Origin: Novipirellula aureliae
GTDB lineage: Bacteria > Planctomycetota > Planctomycetia > Pirellulales > Pirellulaceae
Reading direction: 5' to 3'
DNA length: 64,000 nt
Assembly (NCBI RefSeq): GCF_007860185.1
Contig: NZ_SJPY01000001.1
Location: 457,132-521,131 of the forward strand
A program made the translations under genes and the position numbers. This document shows, in pieces, positions 27,146 to 36,183 of the stretch. Position 1 is the first letter of the stretch, and each line of letters begins with the position of its first letter. The notes under the pieces are model-generated. The model saw only the letters and a list, made by a program, of their open reading frames with translations, did not search any database and was not told where the DNA came from.

Positions 27146-27230
27146 GTAGCCCAGGCTTCCAGCCTGGGGCACACTACACCCAGGCTAGAAGCCTGGGGCA
27201 CAGATACCCAGGCTAGAAGCCTAGGCTACG
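27146..27230. repeat. Three CCAGGCT-AGAAGCCTGG palindromes between ccoNO and ccoQ
   Basis: GTAGCCCAGGCTTCCAGCCTGGGGCAC-like units occur three times, each a hairpin (CCAGGCT/AGCCTGG). The outer ends GTAGCC and GGCTAC are also inverted. This is a repeat family separate from those at 5310 and 14524. It sits inside the oxidase gene cluster, where a hairpin could change message stability or subunit ratio. Confidence 0.85.
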
Positions 27231-27262
27231 ATGATGAACCTTTTATTAGAAGTACTTTATTC

Positions 27263-27445
27263 ATGTTAACTGACGTAATTCGAGGGATTGACTACAGCGA
27301 TTGTGCCGAGATGGCGCTGGTGTTGTTTTGTTTCGCCTTCGGTTTGATGTTCCTTGCCACGATGCGATTATCGCGAAACGCGACCGATCGAATGGCCGCC
27401 ATTCCGCTATCCGATAATGTGGAGACCCCTCGCGATGAATTCTGA
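27263..27445 (+). CDS. ccoQ: Small cbb3 oxidase subunit, CcoQ-like
   Basis: 60 aa. One membrane helix (MALVLFCFAFGLMFLATM) is followed by a short charged tail. Position between ccoNO and ccoP, size and topology fit CcoQ, a small subunit that stabilises the complex. The sequence is too short and variable for identification by motif alone. Its last 11 bp overlap the start of ccoP. Confidence 0.75.
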   Translation: MLTDVIRGIDYSDCAEMALVLFCFAFGLMFLATMRLSRNATDRMAAIPLSDNVETPRDEF

Positions 27446-28193
27446 CAAAACCAGCTCAACGGACGGAACGCAGCAAGACGAAATCGTCGGGCATATCCCT
27501 GACGATCCGCTTACCGGTCATGCTTACGACGGGATCCAAGAGTTTGATAATCCACTACCCGGATGGTGGAAATGGATGTTTATTGGATCGATCTTTTTTG
27601 CCTTCCCCTATTGGGCTTTCTATCATGGTGGAGCGGAAGGCCGAACGGTCGAAGCACGCTACGATCAAGCTCTCGCTGCAAACATTCGTCTACAATTCGA
27701 AGAGATTGGGGAACTGAAACTCGATCGCCCCACCGTGCTCAAGTACTTGTACGAACCCTCGTGGTTACGAGTGGGGCAAACGGTTTTCAAAACGCATTGC
27801 GTTTCCTGTCATGGTGCGGATGGCGGCGGTTTGGTGGGTCCGAATTTGACCGATGATGAGTATAAAAACATAAAGGACATTGGCGATTTTCTAAACGTTC
27901 TTCAGAATGGTGCAGCGGGTGGAGCGATGCCAGCGTGGAAGAATCGTTTATCCGCAAACGAAATTCTGTTGGTATCGAGCTATGCCGCAAGTTTGCGGGG
28001 CACCGAACCGGCATCGGGCAAGAATCCTGAAGGACGGACGATCGCTCCGTGGCCTGATGCGCCTTCCGAAGATGCCGAAGCTTCGAAGGAAGCCGAATCA
28101 CCCGAGGCTGAGTCGCCCGAGGCCGAATCACCCGAGGCCGAATCACCCGAGGCCGAATCACCCGAAGCCGAATCACCTAAAGACAATGCCTAG
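27435..28193 (+). CDS. ccoP: cbb3 oxidase subunit CcoP with a single c-heme
   Basis: 252 aa. It delivers electrons to CcoN-CcoO. The N-terminal cytoplasmic stretch and anchor are typical (LTGHAYDGIQEFDNPLPGWW, then a helix at about 49-65). It has only one heme c site, HCVSCHG (about 121-127), with a probable Met ligand in GGAMPAW. Classical CcoP has two heme domains. The C-terminus is a low-complexity tail with about six (ESPEA) repeats. The start is ATG 27435, overlapping ccoQ by 11 bp; a longer frame from 27354 would overlap ccoQ heavily and is rejected. Confidence 0.92.
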   Translation: MNSDKTSSTDGTQQDEIVGHIPDDPLTGHAYDGIQEFDNPLPGWWKWMFIGSIFFAFPYWAFYHGGAEGRTVEARYDQALAANIRLQFEEIGELKLDRPTVLKYLYEPSWLRVGQTVFKTHCVSCHGADGGGLVGPNLTDDEYKNIKDIGDFLNVLQNGAAGGAMPAWKNRLSANEILLVSSYAASLRGTEPASGKNPEGRTIAPWPDAPSEDAEASKEAESPEAESPEAESPEAESPEAESPEAESPKDNA

Positions 28194-28217
28194 TGCATTG
28201 TCAGCATTGAACGTAGC

Positions 28218-28300
28218 GTAGTGGGTCTGCGTAGTGGATCTGCGTAGTGGATCTTGATAAAGATCCTTGTTCCATGGGGATCTTTAACAAGATCCACTAT
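28218..28300. repeat. GTAGTGGATC-type palindromic repeat downstream of ccoP
   Basis: Two short (GTAGTGG(A/G)TCTGC) and one full GTAGTGGATCTTGATAAAG unit, then the inverted GGGGATCTTTAACAAGATCC. Same family as 5310, 29860 and 47578. Confidence 0.85.
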
Positions 28301-28374
28301 CGCCAGCCCCGTTCTTATCCAAGACAAACCGTTAGGCAACTTTTAAGCGCGCTCGAGCGTGCGAGAACACCAAT

Positions 28375-29832
28375 ATGAGTACTTCCTCGCCACGTGGCGA
28401 CCTACCCGTTGTCGACAAATCGGACAATGGAAAAACGAACGCAGAGCAATCCGCGATGCTGGAGGCGCCGGAGCATGTATTGAGCACGCTTGAGCAAGAT
28501 GGAACCCGGCGTTGGTTGCGCCCGAAGTTGTCGACGGGTTATTGGTGGAAACGTCGCCGCTCGGTCGCATACGCATTGATCGCATTTTTCGTAGCCCTTC
28601 CACATGTGCGAATTGGCGGGATGCCGCCTGTCTTGTTGGATGTCCCGTCGCGTCGCTTCGTTTTCCTGGGCCATACGTTCCTGCCCACCGATACCCTGCT
28701 GTTGGCACTCGTCATGCTCGGCGGTTTTTTGACGATCGTTCTAGCGACCGCGCTGAGCGGTCGGGTGTGGTGTGGTTGGGCGTGTCCGCAAACGGTTTAC
28801 ATGGAGTATCTGTTTCGCCCCATCGACCGCTTGTTCGAAGGGACGGTTGGCAAAGGCGGTAAGCCGAAGAACAAGATCGAAGGTTGGCGTTGGTTTGCCC
28901 GATTTGCAGTCTATTTAGTTCTCTGCATGGTGCTTGCCCATACGTTTTTGGCCTACTTTGTCGGTACGGATCAACTGGCGATTTGGTTGACGGGTTCACC
29001 ATTTGATCATCCGGTTGCCTTCTTGGTCATGGGAGCTGTAACCGCCTTGATGATGTTCGATTTTTTGTATTTTCGAGAACAAACCTGCTTGATCGCTTGT
29101 CCTTATGGACGCTTTCAATCGGTGATGCTCGATCGGCAAAGTTTGATTGTTGCCTACGACCCGAATCGGGGCGAGCCACGAAAGAAGGGAAAGCGAGTTG
29201 AAGGGGATGGGCTTGGAGATTGTGTCGCTTGCAACCAATGTGTTGTCGTCTGTCCGACCGGAATCGATATTCGCGATGGTTTGCAGTTAGAGTGCATCAA
29301 CTGTACCCAGTGCATCGATGCATGCGACGATGTGATGACCAAGGTCCATAAGCCGACCGGATTGATTCGTTATAGTTCGCAAGACGCGTTGGCGGGAAAG
29401 CCACCGAAGGTTTTTCGATTGCGAACGGTTGCTTACCCACTTTTGCTATTAGCGGTAGGCATCGGCTTTTTCGCCGTTTTGTCGACCAAATATGCGTTCG
29501 ATGCCCGCTTGATCCGAGGTAAGGGAATGCCGTTTACGCGGCAAGATCAAGGGACGATTAGTAACCAATTCCGTCTTCGTCTCGTTAATCGGACCAACGA
29601 GACGCGAACCTACACGGTGGAAATGATGGACCCAGTATCGGCAACGATACACGAGATCGAGGCGGAAAAAACGAAACTCGAAAGCAACGGTACGACGCTG
29701 GTTCCGCTAATGATCGAAATTCCGACGAAAGCGTTTGGCCCAGCCGGCAACGCCGATGGTAGAATACGAGTTACCGATGATGCCGGAAATGAGCGACTTT
29801 TAAGAATGCAGCTATTAGGCCCCCGGCGATAG
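28375..29832 (+). CDS. ccoG: cbb3 oxidase accessory ferredoxin CcoG (FixG/RdxA)
   Basis: 485 aa, membrane-bound iron-sulfur protein needed for cbb3 assembly, thought to reduce copper for CcoN. Four to five membrane helices are visible. The Cys motifs include RVWCGWACPQTVYMEY and CLIACPYGRFQS; the ferredoxin domain has CVACNQCVVVCP and CINCTQCIDACD for two 4Fe-4S clusters. The C-terminal immunoglobulin-like domain (after about 375) is typical of the family (QGTISNQFRLRLVNRTNE). Length is normal (about 470-490). It is flanked by repeats on both sides but stays in the oxidase gene order. Confidence 0.96.
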   Translation: MSTSSPRGDLPVVDKSDNGKTNAEQSAMLEAPEHVLSTLEQDGTRRWLRPKLSTGYWWKRRRSVAYALIAFFVALPHVRIGGMPPVLLDVPSRRFVFLGHTFLPTDTLLLALVMLGGFLTIVLATALSGRVWCGWACPQTVYMEYLFRPIDRLFEGTVGKGGKPKNKIEGWRWFARFAVYLVLCMVLAHTFLAYFVGTDQLAIWLTGSPFDHPVAFLVMGAVTALMMFDFLYFREQTCLIACPYGRFQSVMLDRQSLIVAYDPNRGEPRKKGKRVEGDGLGDCVACNQCVVVCPTGIDIRDGLQLECINCTQCIDACDDVMTKVHKPTGLIRYSSQDALAGKPPKVFRLRTVAYPLLLLAVGIGFFAVLSTKYAFDARLIRGKGMPFTRQDQGTISNQFRLRLVNRTNETRTYTVEMMDPVSATIHEIEAEKTKLESNGTTLVPLMIEIPTKAFGPAGNADGRIRVTDDAGNERLLRMQLLGPRR

Positions 29833-29859
29833 TCGCTCGTTCGCATCAAGACGGATCAT

Positions 29860-29913
29860 GTAGTGGATCTTGTTAAGGATCCCTCATCGCAAGGGATCTT
29901 TCGCAAGATCCAC
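29860..29913. repeat. GTAGTGGATC-type palindromic repeat between ccoG and fixH
   Basis: GTAGTGGATCTTGTTAAGG followed by the inverted half GGATCTTTCGCAAGATCC. Same family as 5310, 28218 and 47578. Confidence 0.85.
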
Positions 29914-29956
29914 GAGGGGGTGCGGCGAAGCCGCTTTCAGTTAAAGGTTCAAACGA

Positions 29957-30505
29957 ATGAAAAATGAAAAAGTTAGTCGTGAGTCAAATCGGATTGCGAA
30001 CCATAAAGCAGCCCTACGCTGGGGTGGCTTCGTGGTCGCGCTTCTCACCGTGCAAGTGCTCGTTGGTGTCTATGCCATCTACCTTGCCTCCGGCGATCCA
30101 TCGGTCGCGGCACTTCCGAATTACTATGAAAACGCATTGAACTGGGACGAAAAGGTCAAGGCGGAGGCGTTTTCAAGAGAACTCGGTTGGACGTTGGTTC
30201 TGGGGGCAATCGAAGATGGCGGCACGGTAGGGCTCCAGGGGAAATTGACGGACAAAGATGGCTCGCCCGTCTCGATCGCTTCGGGAACGATCGAGTTGTA
30301 TCATCACGCGCGGGCTTCCGAGATCGATCAGATCAGGCTGAAACCGAGTTCCGAGGGGACCTTCGGCATCGTCGGTTGCTTGCCGACCGACGGTTTGTGG
30401 CAAGTCAATGGAAAATTCACAAATGGTGATGGAACCGAGTTTGTAGACTCGCGAGTATTGATGGTCCATTCGTCGAATCAAAGATCCACACCGCAAGGGG
30501 GTTAG
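29957..30505 (+). CDS. fixH: FixH family protein (CcoH-like oxidase assembly)
   Basis: 182 aa. A single N-terminal membrane helix (WGGFVVALLTVQVLVGVYAI, about 22-43) is followed by the family's SxPSVAALPNYYxxAL-like segment and a beta-rich outer domain. FixH/CcoH is needed for cbb3 assembly and stays with the complex. The start is ATG 29957. The next gene begins 3 bp after its stop, so they are cotranscribed. Confidence 0.9.
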   Translation: MKNEKVSRESNRIANHKAALRWGGFVVALLTVQVLVGVYAIYLASGDPSVAALPNYYENALNWDEKVKAEAFSRELGWTLVLGAIEDGGTVGLQGKLTDKDGSPVSIASGTIELYHHARASEIDQIRLKPSSEGTFGIVGCLPTDGLWQVNGKFTNGDGTEFVDSRVLMVHSSNQRSTPQGG

Positions 30506-30507
30506 AA

Positions 30508-31347
30508 GTGTTTACGTTGGGAATGGCTGTGTTTGTCGCTAGCCTTCTGGGTAGTTTACACTGCATTGGAATGTGTGGCCCGCTGGCGCTTTGGGTCACC
30601 GGTGGCGGTTCGAGCCGATCGACGATTGTCTCCTACCACCTGGGCCGATTAACGACTTATATGATTGCCGCAGTCGCCGCAGGGATTCTGGGTGCGGCCG
30701 TTTCGTTCGGTGGAGAGATGGTTGGTTTTCAATCAGCCGCGGCAATCATCGCAGGGTCCTTGTTGATTGCGGTGGGGCTCTATCGATTGGCTCAGCTCCA
30801 TCCAAAGTTCAGCACACTGTTTGCCTTCTCCACAACGGGACCATCCAAGGTGGCGAGCGTTTTGCAAAGGTTCAAGCCACTGATTGAACGGCGTGGCCGG
30901 AATGGCAAAGCTTATCTCGGCGGCTTGATTACGACTTGGCTTCCCTGTGGTTGGTTGTATCTGTTTGTTTTGGTGGCCGCTGGGACGGGAGGGCTATTGC
31001 CTGCGATCGTTGTCATGTTTTCTTTCTGGGTCGGCACCCTGCCAGCATTGACCGCAATCCTTGTGGGTGCCCGGTCGTTGACCCCACGGCTGCGCGGGAT
31101 GCTTCCGATCGCGGCCAGCATTCTGCTGATTGTGACGGGACTCTACACGGTCACCGGACGCGCGGCCGTCGATGTTTCCTCGCTCGTCGCGCCGACGATG
31201 GCAGGCGATTTGTCCGCAAGCTCGATGGTCGATTTGAAGAACGAACCGCTGCCGTGTTGTTCCGGTGAAGCGGTGGAGGAAGCCGGCGTTGATGCTGAGG
31301 AGCCGCCATGCTGCGATGCGGAAAGTGACGATGAACCGGACGATTGA
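30508..31347 (+). CDS. TauE/SafE-like membrane protein of the cbb3 locus
   Basis: 279 aa. Six or so membrane helices with the family's N-terminal GLLGSLHCIGMCGPLA-type motif (here SLLGSLHCIGMCGPLALW) and the second TWLPCGWLY motif. These paired HCxGMCGP and PCG signatures are typical of the SafE-like proteins that sit in ccoGHIS loci and are thought to take part in metal or thiol handling. The tail carries two CC pairs (LPCCSG, PPCCDA) in an acidic stretch, possible metal sites. It starts with GTG 30508, 3 bp after fixH, and overlaps ccoI by 17 bp. Confidence 0.88.
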   Translation: MFTLGMAVFVASLLGSLHCIGMCGPLALWVTGGGSSRSTIVSYHLGRLTTYMIAAVAAGILGAAVSFGGEMVGFQSAAAIIAGSLLIAVGLYRLAQLHPKFSTLFAFSTTGPSKVASVLQRFKPLIERRGRNGKAYLGGLITTWLPCGWLYLFVLVAAGTGGLLPAIVVMFSFWVGTLPALTAILVGARSLTPRLRGMLPIAASILLIVTGLYTVTGRAAVDVSSLVAPTMAGDLSASSMVDLKNEPLPCCSGEAVEEAGVDAEEPPCCDAESDDEPDD

Positions 31348-33844
31348 CGAGTCGAAGACGGAAGTAGCGGCGGAGGGAACGGTCGAATGTGCCCATTGTG
31401 GATTGCCTTCGCCACGGCCTCGCGATGAGTCGGAACCCGCATTCTGCTGTAACGGGTGCCGCGGTGCATGGCAATTGATTCACGGTTGGGGCTTAGAAGA
31501 TTTCTACGCGCTTCGTGATTGTGATCCGAACGAAACGTTTGCCGAAAAGAACCATCGTACATTCGAGGATTTGGATGACCCGAAGTTGTTGCTTCCATCG
31601 GTTGTCAAAACGGTTAGCGGACCCGATGGTATTTCGCTTGCCAAAGTGCGGTTGTCGATCAGCGGGCTACATTGTGCGGCCTGTTCCTGGCTGATCGAAC
31701 AAACGCCGAACCATGTCATTGGCTGGTACTCCGCTGAAGTCCAAATGCATTCGCGATCGGTCGAATTGCTCTACGATCCGTCGTTGATTCGGCTTAGTGA
31801 ACTCGGACAACTGCTCGATCGGATTGGGTATCGGGTCCAACCGTACGATCCGTCGAGCGAGCGGGACGCCAGTGACCAGGAGAGCCGTCAATTGTTGGTC
31901 GAGGTAGCGATTGCCGGATTTTGCGCTGCCAATGCAATGTGGATTGCGGTCGCTCTCTATGCTGGAACGTTTACCGGGATCGCCGATTCGCATCGTGGCC
32001 TTCTGCGCCTTGTCGGTGTCGGTTTGGGGGCACTCGCAGTGCTCATCCCTGGGCGTCTTTTTATGCGTGGGGCATGGGCATCGTTGCGGATGAGAATTCC
32101 GCACATGGACCTGCCCGTTGCGGTAGGACTTTTGGCTGGATTGGTCGCCAGTATCTACGGCTTGTTCGTCCCGGCATCGGAGATCTATTTCGACTCGATT
32201 GCGACGCTCGTGTTTTTTCTACTTGTCGGTCGTTGGATTCAACTTCGGCAACAACATAACGCCGGTCGCTCAATCGCCGCACTCTTGAACCTCACACCTG
32301 CTGCAGCAACCCGTGTCGATAAGCAGGATGGAGTTGGGCAGGATGGACTGGTGCGTGTACCTGTGCGAGAGATCGTTCTTGGTGACGTGGTGAAAGTTGG
32401 ACCGGGTGAGAGTATTCCGGTCGATGGGGTGGTAACGCAAGGGGAATCGTACGTCGATCGATCCCTGTTAACCGGCGAGAGTCGGCCGATTGCGATCGGT
32501 GTTGGCGACACGGTTGAAGCGGGAACGGATAACCTCGAATCGGACATTTTGATTTGCACGACCGCGACTGGAGGACAAACGCGGCTTGGCGAATTATCAC
32601 AAACCGTTGCATCGGCAGCTGCAAGTAAAACGCCGATCGTTCAGTTGGCGAATCGGATTGGTGGCTGGTTCGTCTGCATCATTTTGACATTGGCCATGAT
32701 TACCGCCATCGTTTGGTGGCAAATCGATTCCTCGGTCGCCTTGAGTCACAGCGTTGCCTTGTTGATCGTTGCTTGTCCATGTGCTTTGGCATTGGCAACC
32801 CCATTGGCGATCGCAGTCGCCGTCGGCCGACTTGCCGAACGCCGGATCCTGGTTCGTAGCGGTGATTCCATTGAACAACTGGCAAAGCCGGGAACGATTT
32901 TTTTTGATAAGACCGGCACGTTGACGCAAGGCCGAATGCAGGTGACCGATTGGTTCGGCGATGAGGAAACGCTTTGCATCGCTGCGATGGTGGAAGCGAA
33001 GGTTGGCCACCCGATCGCGCGAGCGATTGTCAGCTATGCGAAAGCAAACACAAAGATTGAGATGCGAGACAATACGGTCGTTACGAATGTTATCAATCGA
33101 GTTGGCATCGGTGTCGAAGCCGAGATGGATCAGTCGCGTTACCGAATCGGAAGTGTCAAATGGTTATCGATCGATGAGGTACGAAAGAGTGTTGCCCAGC
33201 AATCGAGGATCGACTCGATTTTGAATTCCGGTTCGACTCCCATTGTTGTGCTACGTGACTCCGAATTGGTTGCCGTTTTAGGCGTCAGTGATCCGCTTCG
33301 CAGCGAAGCGGTCGAAGTGATCGGAAGGTTACGATCGTCGCAGTGGAAGGTATCGATTTTGTCGGGCGATCATCAAGCGATTGTTCGCTCGGTTGCTGCG
33401 AAATTAGGAGTCCCCGAGGAATACGCACTGGGTGCACAAACGCCTGAGCAAAAATTGTTGGCCATTCAAAACGCGAAGGGAAATGGTCCTGTCGTGATGG
33501 TCGGCGATGGTGTCAACGACGCCGCAGCATTGGCAGCAGCCGACGTCGGCGTGGCACTTAGAGGGGGGGCAAACGCATCGCTAGCTGCGGCACCGGTATT
33601 GATTGGTAACAGTCATCTCGGTGGCATCGTTACCTTGATCACTTCCGCAAAACGGACCGTTCGCTGCATTCGTGATAACTTTATTGTTTCGATTAGCTAC
33701 AATGCGGTTGCCGCGGTCTTGGCAATGACGGGTGTGATCAGTCCATTGATTGCAGCGGTATTGATGCCGATTAGTTCGTTAACGGTCTTGACCATGACAT
33801 TGGCAACTCCAACGGTTTCGCCGAGTCAAAGTGTTGAGACATAG
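31331..33844 (+). CDS. ccoI: Copper-transporting P-type ATPase CcoI (FixI)
   Basis: 837 aa, P1B-type ATPase that exports copper for insertion into cbb3 oxidase. The N-terminus has a CAHCGLP and FCCNGC cysteine domain typical of FixI, then a heavy-metal domain with GLHCAACSWLIE (about 111-122). The transport motif is CPC (about 481-483, IVACPCALAL). The phosphorylation site is DKTGTLTQG (about 527) and the hinge is GDGVNDAAAL (about 724). The start ATG 31331 has GGAAAG upstream and overlaps the TauE/SafE-like gene by 17 bp; the longer frame from 31265 is rejected. It ends the oxidase cluster. No ccoS follows. Confidence 0.95.
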   Translation: MNRTIDESKTEVAAEGTVECAHCGLPSPRPRDESEPAFCCNGCRGAWQLIHGWGLEDFYALRDCDPNETFAEKNHRTFEDLDDPKLLLPSVVKTVSGPDGISLAKVRLSISGLHCAACSWLIEQTPNHVIGWYSAEVQMHSRSVELLYDPSLIRLSELGQLLDRIGYRVQPYDPSSERDASDQESRQLLVEVAIAGFCAANAMWIAVALYAGTFTGIADSHRGLLRLVGVGLGALAVLIPGRLFMRGAWASLRMRIPHMDLPVAVGLLAGLVASIYGLFVPASEIYFDSIATLVFFLLVGRWIQLRQQHNAGRSIAALLNLTPAAATRVDKQDGVGQDGLVRVPVREIVLGDVVKVGPGESIPVDGVVTQGESYVDRSLLTGESRPIAIGVGDTVEAGTDNLESDILICTTATGGQTRLGELSQTVASAAASKTPIVQLANRIGGWFVCIILTLAMITAIVWWQIDSSVALSHSVALLIVACPCALALATPLAIAVAVGRLAERRILVRSGDSIEQLAKPGTIFFDKTGTLTQGRMQVTDWFGDEETLCIAAMVEAKVGHPIARAIVSYAKANTKIEMRDNTVVTNVINRVGIGVEAEMDQSRYRIGSVKWLSIDEVRKSVAQQSRIDSILNSGSTPIVVLRDSELVAVLGVSDPLRSEAVEVIGRLRSSQWKVSILSGDHQAIVRSVAAKLGVPEEYALGAQTPEQKLLAIQNAKGNGPVVMVGDGVNDAAALAAADVGVALRGGANASLAAAPVLIGNSHLGGIVTLITSAKRTVRCIRDNFIVSISYNAVAAVLAMTGVISPLIAAVLMPISSLTVLTMTLATPTVSPSQSVET

Positions 33845-33849
33845 TTGGC

Positions 33850-34314
33850 TTATTTCACCGGACGATGTAGATATTTTTGGTAGGCTTCCACGGCTAGCTT
33901 GTCGCAGCGTTCATTTTCGACGTGACCATCATGTCCTTTGACGTGATTGAAAACGATCTTGTGCTTTTGCAACAGTTTGTCGAGGGCACGCCATAGTTCT
34001 TCGTTCTTGATCGGGACGAGTTTTGAACCGTCTTTGCGTTTCCAACCTCGTTTTTTCCAACCTGCCATCCAACTACTGATGCCTTGGCCGACGTAGGTGC
34101 TGTCAGCATGTAGGGTGACTTCGCACGGTTCCTGGAGCGCTTCCAAGCCTCGGATCACGGCGGTCAACTCCATCTTGTTGTTGGTCGTATCGGGTTCCCC
34201 GTCGCTGCGCTCAAGTTCTTTGTCCGTTTTGGGGCAACGAAGAATAAAGGCCCATCCGCCTGGTCCGGGATTACCGCTGCAGGCACCATCGGTAAAAAGG
34301 TCAACTTGTTTCAT
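33850..34314 (-). CDS. rnhA: Ribonuclease HI
   Basis: 154 aa. Cleaves RNA in RNA-DNA hybrids. The active-site acidic residues are in TDGACSGNPGPGGW (D), NKMELTAVI (E), LHADSTYVG (D) and VENERCDKLA (D). The handle region (GWKKRGWKRKDG) and KGHDGHVENERCD loop with the catalytic-assist His are present. Length is exactly that of typical bacterial RNase HI. It ends 5 bp from ccoI, convergent with it, and lies just downstream of the sensor kinase gene. Confidence 0.97.
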   Translation of the reverse strand: MKQVDLFTDGACSGNPGPGGWAFILRCPKTDKELERSDGEPDTTNNKMELTAVIRGLEALQEPCEVTLHADSTYVGQGISSWMAGWKKRGWKRKDGSKLVPIKNEELWRALDKLLQKHKIVFNHVKGHDGHVENERCDKLAVEAYQKYLHRPVK

Positions 34315-34326
34315 GCTATCTATCGG

Positions 34327-36183
34327 TTATCGGTTATCGGTTTTGGGTTGTTCGGTGATCGAGCGTTTGGCGCCGGAGGTTGGCAACGGGGCAGGCGACA
34401 AGAGTGTTGAAGCGAGCAGGTTATCGTTAGCGATTTGCTCGTTCAGCCGCCAGGGCAATGTTACCCAAAAGGTGCTACCATGTCCGAGCTCGCTTTCAAA
34501 GTCAACTTCGCCACCGAGTAGTTTCGCCAACTCTTTGACGATCGATAAACCTAATCCAGTGCCTGAAAATTCGCGAGTCAGTCCTTCATTGTTTAGTACG
34601 TTTTGACTCTGACGAAATTTTTGGAAAATGATTGGTTGATCTTCTTCGGCGATTCCGACGCCGGTGTCTTTGACGAGTAAACGAAACTTTCCGTTTTGCT
34701 TGTCCTCGACTCGCACCGTGATCATGCCGCCTTCGGGGGTGAACTTGATTGCGTTACTGAGTAGGTTGTTGATAATTTGGCCGAGCTTGTTTTGATCTTG
34801 GTAAGCTTTGGGCAATTCGTCGGAGGTGTCGATGGTCAGCGAAATATTCTTTTCTTCGGACAATGAATGAATCATATCGCATTGGGCTGAAACCAAGCGT
34901 CCGACATCGAATTCGCTACAGCGCAGCTCCATCTTTCCTGCTTCGACTTTGGCCAGATCGAGAATGTCGTTAATCATTTCAAGCAGTAGCCGGCCACTCT
35001 TTTGAATGTTGGCGGCGTAGCGGCGTTGTTTGTCATTGAGAGAATCAATTCCCGCCAGGACTTCCGAAAAGCCGATGATACTGTTGAGCGGCGTTCGTAA
35101 CTCGTGACTCATGTTGGCCAAGAAGTCACTTTTGAGACGGTTTGCTTCGTAGAGTTGCAGGTTCAATTGAGCGAACTGGTCAACGCGAGCATCGAGTTCC
35201 CGGTTCACTTCTTGAATCTTGTCTTGCGTTTCGGTCAAGTGACGAAGCATTCGATTAAACGCATCGGCTAGTTCACGAAACTCGTCTTCGGTATCGATCG
35301 TGGCACGTTGGTTGGTATCCCCATGCGTGATCGCGTCACTGACGTCTCGAAGATGATAGAGCGGCTGCAAGACCAGGAAGCGAACAATCGCATGCAGGAC
35401 GAAGAGCGTCGCAGCAATGATCGCCATCGCCAAGGCAATCACGATCGCGCGAATCCATGTGGTTTGATCGTGAGTCTCTTTATAGGGCATGCTGATCCGA
35501 AAAACGCGATACGGATATTGAGACGCCAACTTCACCGGATCATCATTGGGCGATGTCGAGATCGAGCCGCCGGAAGGGCTATGGCAGGACAAAACGCAGG
35601 TCGGCTTGAAGAAAACCGGATAGTAATAGATGTAGCGGTCATCGATCGGACCGTCTTCGGCAAACACGGTCGTACCCAGTAGTCCGATTCGGCTCATCGC
35701 CTCGTTGTCCCCTAGATCGAGCGGACGTTCGATATCGGGTCGGTCTTCGCCAATTTGTCGTGACAACCAAGCACGGTACTGCGGTTCGAGCTGCTCGAGC
35801 CTCAATAATTCGTGCTCCGTCTCGGGCTGGGCGATCGCGGGCAAGTTCTCGTACGGAATCGAATCTTGCAACGCCAATACTTGAAAGTCGATTTGATCGT
35901 TGAGTAGCTCTGTTCTTAGTCCGCCAAGGATGAGTTCGACGCGAGAGACCTTCTCGTTGGGGACTTCGGAGGCCCATTCCGCGTCGCTATGCAACATGTA
36001 AAGTTCAGCAGCCGCATAGTCGCGAGCCCGCTGCTGGGTCGTATTGGTGACCAACCGCTTGGCGAGTAATTGAACGACGAAGAATGCGGCGCACATCAGG
36101 ACCAGAATCGCTGAACCAAAAAAGAGCAGACATTTCCGCTCGAGGCTCATCGATGCGAAAACGCCCTTGATGAAGCGAAACAT
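34327..36183 (-). CDS. Sensor histidine kinase with periplasmic CxxxCH motif
   Basis: 618 aa. Helix 1 is at about 19-41, the sensor domain at about 42-245, helix 2 at about 248-272, then HAMP, a coiled coil, HisKA with the phosphoacceptor His in FLANMSHELRTPLN (about 361) and HATPase_c (NLLSNAIKF, DTGVGI, GTGLGLSI). The sensor domain resembles DUF3365/Tll0287-like domains, some of which bind heme c through CxxCH. Here the motif is CVLSCH (about 195-200), one residue longer. It lies immediately beside the cbb3 locus, so redox or oxygen sensing is a reasonable inference. No response regulator is adjacent. A three-copy TATCGGT repeat (34318-34345) overlaps the stop. Confidence 0.9.
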   Translation of the reverse strand: MFRFIKGVFASMSLERKCLLFFGSAILVLMCAAFFVVQLLAKRLVTNTTQQRARDYAAAELYMLHSDAEWASEVPNEKVSRVELILGGLRTELLNDQIDFQVLALQDSIPYENLPAIAQPETEHELLRLEQLEPQYRAWLSRQIGEDRPDIERPLDLGDNEAMSRIGLLGTTVFAEDGPIDDRYIYYYPVFFKPTCVLSCHSPSGGSISTSPNDDPVKLASQYPYRVFRISMPYKETHDQTTWIRAIVIALAMAIIAATLFVLHAIVRFLVLQPLYHLRDVSDAITHGDTNQRATIDTEDEFRELADAFNRMLRHLTETQDKIQEVNRELDARVDQFAQLNLQLYEANRLKSDFLANMSHELRTPLNSIIGFSEVLAGIDSLNDKQRRYAANIQKSGRLLLEMINDILDLAKVEAGKMELRCSEFDVGRLVSAQCDMIHSLSEEKNISLTIDTSDELPKAYQDQNKLGQIINNLLSNAIKFTPEGGMITVRVEDKQNGKFRLLVKDTGVGIAEEDQPIIFQKFRQSQNVLNNEGLTREFSGTGLGLSIVKELAKLLGGEVDFESELGHGSTFWVTLPWRLNEQIANDNLLASTLLSPAPLPTSGAKRSITEQPKTDNR

